DNA of 64,000 bases. It comes from Streptomyces sp. NBC_00287 (GTDB taxonomy: Bacteria > Actinomycetota > Actinomycetes > Streptomycetales > Streptomycetaceae). Below the pieces are notes generated by a model, which worked only from the letters and a program-made list of their open reading frames with translations, did not search any database and was not told where the DNA came from. The stretch is from NCBI RefSeq assembly GCF_036173105.1, contig NZ_CP108053.1, forward strand, positions 186,001-250,000, given 5' to 3'. This document shows, piece by piece, positions 60,020 to 64,000 of the stretch. The number at the start of each line of letters is the position of its first letter. Positions within the stretch are counted from its first letter, which is position 1. Both the position numbers and the translations under genes were made by a program.

Positions 60020-60149
60020 TTGCAACAGACCGAACGTGGAGCATTGCATTAGCTTCAAGACCGTTGCAACGATTCTCCGCAATCTACCTGCACTTATGGC
60101 GCTCGAGCGCAACAACTTGGTTGCTCGAATCTTGAACGCAACGTAGCTT
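60020..60149 (+). promoter_or_regulatory. Promoter region of the DUF4097 gene with repeated GCAAC motifs
   Basis: TTGCTC (60121-60126) and TAGCTT (60144-60149) are 17 nt apart. Around them are TTGCAAC (60020), the palindrome CGTTGCAACG (60062-60071), GCAAC-N6-GTTGC (60109-60124, overlapping the -35) and GCAAC (60138). The repeated half-site suggests an operator for an unidentified regulator. Confidence 0.5.
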
Positions 60150-60208
60150 TCCGTCATCGGAAACGACGGGCCGACGGAGCGCCCGCCACCTGAAACAAGG
60201 AGCTCACG

Positions 60209-60877
60209 ATGCAGAAGTTCGACACCCCCGCCGGCATCTCCGCCGTCCTGAACATCCCCGCCGGACGCATCCAGTTCATCGCCACCGACCGGACCGACAC
60301 CACCGTCGAGATCCGCCCCGCGGACGCCTCCAAGGGCCGCGACGTGAAGGCCGCCGAGCAGGTGAAGGTCGCCTACGCCGACGGCGTCCTGCGTATCGAG
60401 TCCCCGGAGGCGAAGAACCGGCTCCTCGGCCACTCGGGATCCGTCGAGGTGACCGTCCAGCTGCCGGCCGGCTCCCGCGTCGAGGCGAAGACCGGCGCCG
60501 CCGAACTGCGGGGCGTGGGACGCCTCGGCGACGTCGCCTTCGAGGGCGGCTACCGCTCGGTCAAGCTCGACGAGGCGGCGAGCGCCCGCCTCAGCGCCCA
60601 CGACGGCACCATCACGGTCGGCCGCATCACCGGCCCCGCCGAGATCAGCACCCAGCGCGGCAACATCGAGATCGCCGAGGCCACCAAGGGCACGGTGACC
60701 CTGCGCACTCAGCAGGGCGACATCACGGTCGGCGCCGCCCGTGGCGTCTCCGCCTCGCTGGACGCCGGCACCGGCTACGGCCGGGTCCACAACGCCCTCA
60801 TGAACACCGGCGGCTCCGCAGCCCTGAGCATCCACGCCACCACCACCCACGGCGACATCAGCGCCCGCAGCCTCTGA
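60209..60877 (+). CDS. DUF4097 beta-helix-like protein
   Basis: A 222-aa soluble protein made of short repeating strands: GISAVLNIPAGRIQFIATDR, TTVEIRPADASKGRDVKAAE, SVEVTVQLPAGSRVEAKTGA, AEISTQRGNIEIAEATKGTV, TLRTQQGDITVGAARGVSAS. This is the DUF4097 family, right-handed beta-solenoids often next to TetR/PadR regulators or ABC transporters. A GtrA-like gene follows 43 bp later, so they likely form an operon. AAGGAG precedes the ATG. Molecular role unknown. Confidence 0.88.
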   Translation: MQKFDTPAGISAVLNIPAGRIQFIATDRTDTTVEIRPADASKGRDVKAAEQVKVAYADGVLRIESPEAKNRLLGHSGSVEVTVQLPAGSRVEAKTGAAELRGVGRLGDVAFEGGYRSVKLDEAASARLSAHDGTITVGRITGPAEISTQRGNIEIAEATKGTVTLRTQQGDITVGAARGVSASLDAGTGYGRVHNALMNTGGSAALSIHATTTHGDISARSL

Positions 60878-60920
60878 TCACCGCCCGCAACGCCCAACCC
60901 CTCTCCCGAAGGACGCCACC

Positions 60921-61409
60921 ATGAAGTCGCCGCAATCACACAACCCCCAGGCGGCGACCGTGGCCGGCCCCGGCGCCCTCGCCTCCTTCATCCGCTTCGT
61001 CATCCTCGGCGGCGGCACCGGAGTCCTCGCCAGCTTCGCCGTACCACTGCTGGCCATCAGCATCCCCTGGGCCGCCGCCAACGCGATCATCACCGTCGCC
61101 ACGACTCTTCTGTGCACCGAACTCCACGCCCGCTACACCTTCACCCAACACCGCAGCGCCACATGGCGAGAACACTGGCAGTCCGCGGGCTCGGCCACCG
61201 CTGCCTACCTCACCACCAGCCTCGCCATATGGGCCTTGCACCAGATACAGCCCTCCCCCAGCCTGCTCACCGAACAGACCGTCTACCTCACCGCCTCCGC
61301 CCTCGCCGGCACCGCCCGCTTCCTGATCCTGCGCCTCTACGTCTTCACCAGCCGCCGCGCCCAGGGCACACGACCGCTGACGCAACAACAGTCGGTCCTC
61401 GCCGCATAG
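60921..61409 (+). CDS. GtrA-family membrane protein
   Basis: A 162-aa protein with four TM helices: FIRFVILGGGTGVLASFAVP, AANAIITVATTLLCTELHAR, SAGSATAAYLTTSLAIWALH, LTASALAGTARFLILRLYVF. The YTFTQHR after helix 2 is the GtrA signature region (usual F-x-x-N-R-x-W/Y-T-F). GtrA-like proteins are thought to move lipid-linked sugars in cell-wall polysaccharide synthesis. It shares an operon with the DUF4097 gene; a functional link is unknown. Confidence 0.85.
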   Translation: MKSPQSHNPQAATVAGPGALASFIRFVILGGGTGVLASFAVPLLAISIPWAAANAIITVATTLLCTELHARYTFTQHRSATWREHWQSAGSATAAYLTTSLAIWALHQIQPSPSLLTEQTVYLTASALAGTARFLILRLYVFTSRRAQGTRPLTQQQSVLAA

Positions 61410-61500
61410 GGCGCACCCCACGTACCCGTCCGCCATCCGTCGCTGACAGGCCGCTTCAGCACAGCACACTCGTTCCGGCCTCGGCTTCCCGGCCGGACCG

Positions 61501-62379
61501 TCACACCGGATCCGGCAGGTTCATCAGCGCGAGCTTGGCCGGGTCGGTCAGGACCGTGATGGCGGTGATCCGGGCGTCGACGACGGTGAAGGCGACGACC
61601 GAGAGCGGGGTGCCGTCCTCGCGCCAGGAAATGATCCCTGGGAGGCCACCCACGAGCACCGCCCGCCCCTGCGCGGCAGCGCCGGCCGACAGTTGCGCGC
61701 CGGACGCGACCTTGGTGGCGCCCAGGGTGACGACTACGCCGGACGCGGTGTCGACGGTCAGTTTCACCTCGGGGTCGAGTACCCGCAGCAACTCCCCGAA
61801 GTCGCCGCCGCGAGCCGCCGCCAGGAAGGCCTGGACCACCGCTCGCTGCTCCCGTCCGATGACGGCCGGCCGCTGGGTCACCTGCACCTTTCTGCGGGCG
61901 CGACTGGCGAGCATCTTGGTGGCGGCGGTGGACTTGCCGAGGATCTGGCCGATCTCGTCGAACGGCACAGCGAACAGGTCGTGCAGCACGAACGCCAGCC
62001 GCTCGCTGGGCCCGAGCGACTCCAGAACGACGAGCAGCGCGAGCCCGACCGAGTCGGCGAGCACCGCGTCGTCCTCGGGAACTGGACTGTCGTCGAGCGT
62101 GATCACGAGCTCGGCCAGGCGGTCGTCGTAGGACGCCTCGGGGCGGGCCTGGCGCGATCGCAGGACATCGAGGCTGATCCGGCCGACCACCGTGGTCAGC
62201 CAGCCGGCGAGGTTGTGGATGGTCGCCGTGTCCTGGCGGGACAGGCGCAACCAGGCCTCCTGGACCACGTCCTCGGCATCGGTGTGCGATCCGAGCATGC
62301 GGTACGCGACCGCGCGTAGCCGGTCACGCTGGGCCTCGAACGCCTCGGCCATCGGATCCGCCTGCGTGGTGTCGGACAT
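61501..62379 (-). CDS. ECF sigma factor with SnoaL-like C-terminal domain (ECF41/SigJ type)
   Basis: A 292-aa protein. Region 2: FEAQRDRLRAVAYRMLGSHT, DAEDVVQEAWLRLSRQDTAT. Region 4: VLESLGPSERLAFVLHDLFA, VPFDEIGQILGKSTAATKML. Then an NTF2/SnoaL domain (FLAAARGGDFGELLRVLDPE, GLPGIISWREDGTPLSVVAF) and a final TDPAKLALMN, near the D-x-x-KL motif that modulates ECF41 activity. ECF41 factors have no anti-sigma and usually drive a neighbouring carboxymuconolactone-decarboxylase-like gene, which is exactly what lies divergent here. Confidence 0.92.
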   Translation of the reverse strand: MSDTTQADPMAEAFEAQRDRLRAVAYRMLGSHTDAEDVVQEAWLRLSRQDTATIHNLAGWLTTVVGRISLDVLRSRQARPEASYDDRLAELVITLDDSPVPEDDAVLADSVGLALLVVLESLGPSERLAFVLHDLFAVPFDEIGQILGKSTAATKMLASRARRKVQVTQRPAVIGREQRAVVQAFLAAARGGDFGELLRVLDPEVKLTVDTASGVVVTLGATKVASGAQLSAGAAAQGRAVLVGGLPGIISWREDGTPLSVVAFTVVDARITAITVLTDPAKLALMNLPDPV

Positions 62380-62403
62380 GTGGTTACCTTCCTCGGTTCT
62401 GCT

Positions 62404-62422
62404 CCGTCATGGGTGATGACGG
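62404..62422. promoter_or_regulatory. Inverted repeat between the ECF sigma and CMD genes
   Basis: CCGTCAT-N5-ATGACGG is a perfect 7+7 inverted repeat in the 83-bp intergenic region. GGTTACC (near 62382) and GGTAACC (near 62433) form a wider pair around it. These could position the sigma factor's own promoter elements on both strands. Confidence 0.45.
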
Positions 62423-62462
62423 GCCCGAAGGGGCGTAGGTAACCGATGAAGGAGCAACACCG

Positions 62463-62912
62463 ATGGAAGCACGTATGAACGGCCCGGCGAACCCCGACGT
62501 GATCACAGCGATCCAGCACCTCTACAAGGCGATTCACGCCGGGGGCGTCGACCAGCGCCTGCTGTCGCTGGTCCATCTGCGGACCAGCCAGATCAACGGC
62601 TGCAGCCCATGCGTTTTCGCCTCGACAGAGTCGGCACAGAAGGCCGGTGAGACCAACGAGCGGCTGCACAACGTGGTCGCGTGGCGCGAGACGCCCTTCT
62701 ACACCGATCAGGAGCGGGCGGCGCTCGCTCTGACCGAGGCCGCCACCCGGCTCCAGGACGGCGCACCTGGCGTGACCGACGACATCTGGGACGCCGCGGC
62801 CGACCACTTCAGCGAGGGGCAACTGGGCGCGATCATCCTGGAGATCGCGATGACCAACTTCTTCAACCGGATCAACCGCGCGGTCCGGGAGCAGGCCGGC
62901 AGGACCTGGTGA
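62463..62912 (+). CDS. Carboxymuconolactone decarboxylase/AhpD-like protein
   Basis: A 149-aa helical protein: VITAIQHLYKAIHAGGVDQR, LLSLVHLRTSQINGCSPCVF with the redox C-x-x-C, AQKAGETNERLHNVVAWRET, FYTDQERAALALTEAATRLQ. The CxxC and following His-type pattern is that of AhpD-like alkylhydroperoxidases. In ECF41 loci such a gene is the typical sigma target, suggesting an oxidative-stress response. It is divergent from the sigma gene and has its own SD (AAGGAG, 62451-62456). Confidence 0.92.
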   Translation: MEARMNGPANPDVITAIQHLYKAIHAGGVDQRLLSLVHLRTSQINGCSPCVFASTESAQKAGETNERLHNVVAWRETPFYTDQERAALALTEAATRLQDGAPGVTDDIWDAAADHFSEGQLGAIILEIAMTNFFNRINRAVREQAGRTW

Positions 62913-63002
62913 CTGGTGAGCCAGGCGGGGCGTCATTCCCCAACGAGCCCTCCTCGCGCTGGAATACGGTCACTGACTTGGCGCGGACGTGAGGATCGAG
63001 AC

Positions 63003-63398
63003 GTGACGATCAGGTACGAGTGGCGGGGCGACTTCGACAACGCCGCCCTCAACGCACTGCACGCTGACGGCTTCGGCCACCCCGTCGCTCAGACCGACTG
63101 GCGGGCACGACTTGAGCGCCACAGTCTCGGCTGGGTCTGCGCGTGGGAAGACGGTTCTCTGGTCGGCTTCGTGAACGTTGCCTGGGACGGTGGCGTCCAT
63201 GCCTTCGTCCTGGACACGGTCGTTGCGCAGCATCGTCGTACGAGAGGTATTGGCGCCGCGCTGGTCGCAACCGCGGCCCACGGAGCCCGCGCCGCGAAGT
63301 GCCAATGGCTCCACGTCGACTTCGAGGAACATCTGCGTACGTTCTATTTCGATGCCTGCGGCTTTAAGGAGACGACAGCCGGCCTGCTTGCTCTGTAG
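63003..63398 (+). CDS. Small GNAT acetyltransferase
   Basis: A 131-aa protein from GTG 63003 (GAGG upstream): TIRYEWRGDFDNAALNALHA, DGSLVGFVNVAWDGGVHAFV, LDTVVAQHRRTRGIGAALVA (acetyl-CoA loop R-R-T-R-G-I-G), and KCQWLHVDFEEHLRTFYFDA. Near minimal length for a GNAT. Substrate unknown. It follows the CMD gene by 90 bp but is not clearly in its operon. Confidence 0.85.
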   Translation: MTIRYEWRGDFDNAALNALHADGFGHPVAQTDWRARLERHSLGWVCAWEDGSLVGFVNVAWDGGVHAFVLDTVVAQHRRTRGIGAALVATAAHGARAAKCQWLHVDFEEHLRTFYFDACGFKETTAGLLAL

Positions 63399-63453
63399 CG
63401 TTGCGCGCCAACCTGCTCCGTCGCATGCAGTGGGGTCACCATCGGAGTCGTTC

Positions 63454-64000
63454 TTGGCAATCAGGACAACCACAAGTTCCCGCCCCGCGATCAATGCCGC
63501 CCTGGCCAGACGGCTGGTCGACACGCAGTTCCCGCAGTGGGCCGACCTCCCTCTCACCCTGCTGGACCCGGCCGGTTCGGACCATGTCATCTACCGGCTC
63601 GGCGAGGAGCTCTCCGTACGGCTGCCCCGCCATGCCGGAGCCAACAGGCAGGCCGTCAAGGAGTCCGAGTGGCTTCCCCGGCTCGCCCCGCACCTGCCCC
63701 TGGCCATCCCCAGACCCGTGGCAGTCGGTGAGCCCGACCTCGACTACCCCTGGCCGTGGGCGGTGTCGCGCTGGCTGGACGGCGACGTGGCAACCGTCGA
63801 GGCACTGGCCGACTCGTCCCAGGCGGCTGTCCAACTGGCCGAGTTCCTCATCGCACTCCACGCATTCGTACCCGATGACTTCGCCGCCCACCATGCTCGC
63901 GAGGACCTCACGGGACAGCCGCTGGCCGATCGCGACCGCTCAACTCGGGCTGCCATCGCGGAAGTCGACGGTACGTTCGACGCCGCGGCCATGACCGAGT
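63454..64000 (+). CDS. Aminoglycoside-phosphotransferase-like kinase, 3' end cut by the window edge
   Basis: The frame from TTG 63454 (GGAG upstream) reads ALARRLVDTQFPQWADLPLT, DPAGSDHVIYRLGEELSVRL, PRHAGANRQAVKESEWLPRL, PLAIPRPVAVGEPDLDYPWP and VQLAEFLIALHAF. This is the N-terminal lobe of APH/choline-kinase-fold enzymes, including the small-molecule kinase hinge (WAVSRWLDGD). The catalytic loop (H-x-D) and DFG-like region lie beyond the window. Many such chromosomal genes do not confer resistance. Confidence 0.85.
   Translation, partial: MAIRTTTSSRPAINAALARRLVDTQFPQWADLPLTLLDPAGSDHVIYRLGEELSVRLPRHAGANRQAVKESEWLPRLAPHLPLAIPRPVAVGEPDLDYPWPWAVSRWLDGDVATVEALADSSQAAVQLAEFLIALHAFVPDDFAAHHAREDLTGQPLADRDRSTRAAIAEVDGTFDAAAMTE

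Overview
The window is high-GC actinobacterial DNA, almost certainly from a Streptomyces chromosome. The evidence is the GC-rich third codon positions, the initiator tRNA sequence, a nitrate-sensor kinase/roadblock pair of the conservon type, class F sortase, many XRE/TetR/MarR regulators, two SnoaL-tailed sigma factors and Streptomyces-style insertion sequences. It looks like accessory or chromosome-arm DNA: short operons and singletons sit among transposase remnants and broken genes. About twenty features are truncated or frameshifted. No CRISPR array or prophage structural module is visible.

Layout. 1-3 kb: the end of an MFS exporter gene, a TetR regulator, an HTH-less TetR ligand-domain ORF and a siderophore-interacting flavoprotein. 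3-5.2 kb: an IS4 transposase fused to a TolB-like propeller fragment, then an IS5-family element with a frameshifted transposase. 5.3-7 kb: a membrane HTH protein with an extracellular trefoil-like domain, and a secreted protein. 7.1-11.1 kb: IS701-, IS110- and ISL3-type remnants around a divergent MarR/EamA pair with two operators. 11.2-16.8 kb: a membrane-anchored hypothetical protein, a DUF4246 protein and a two-gene remnant of a conservon. 16.8-20 kb: a membrane protein, then a segmental duplication flanking a cold-shock gene. 20-25.8 kb: a VOC protein, an atypical SDR, a truncated TetR, tRNA-fMet, a PPOX-family protein, a serine-hydrolase lipoprotein and a small membrane HTH protein. 26-28.6 kb: a GH43/CBM42 arabinofuranosidase and an Eis-like fragment. 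28.6-30.5 kb: an IS200/IS605 element with intact TnpB and frameshifted TnpA. 30.6-32.4 kb: an ABC-F protein preceded by a seven-codon leader peptide. 33.1-34.3 kb: a tandem-repeat surface protein and a class F sortase. 34.7-39.4 kb: a PH-like protein, an MBL-fold protein, a broken phosphoribosyltransferase, the RNA ligase RtcB and archease. 39.8-44.9 kb: methyltransferase, DUF6069 and sigma-factor genes among fragments. 45-47.2 kb: two DUF2267 genes, hsp18 and a divergent RheA-type regulator sharing two operators. 47.5-64 kb: an SDR pseudogene, VOC, NlpC/P60, GNAT and LRV-like proteins, GlxA/AraC plus GAPDH, FAD oxidase/TetR, a GNAT overlapping an extra infA, DUF4097/GtrA, an ECF sigma with its carboxymuconolactone-decarboxylase partner, a GNAT and a truncated aminoglycoside-phosphotransferase-like gene.

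Functional groupings that stand out: (1) the heat-shock module hsp18-rheA with two DUF2267 proteins; (2) the RNA-repair pair RtcB/archease; (3) an acetyltransferase translationally coupled to a paralogous initiation factor IF-1; (4) the sortase with its repeat-containing partner; (5) the ABC-F gene with a putative ribosome-stalling leader. Function calls come from reading the sequence and from family knowledge; no database search was run.
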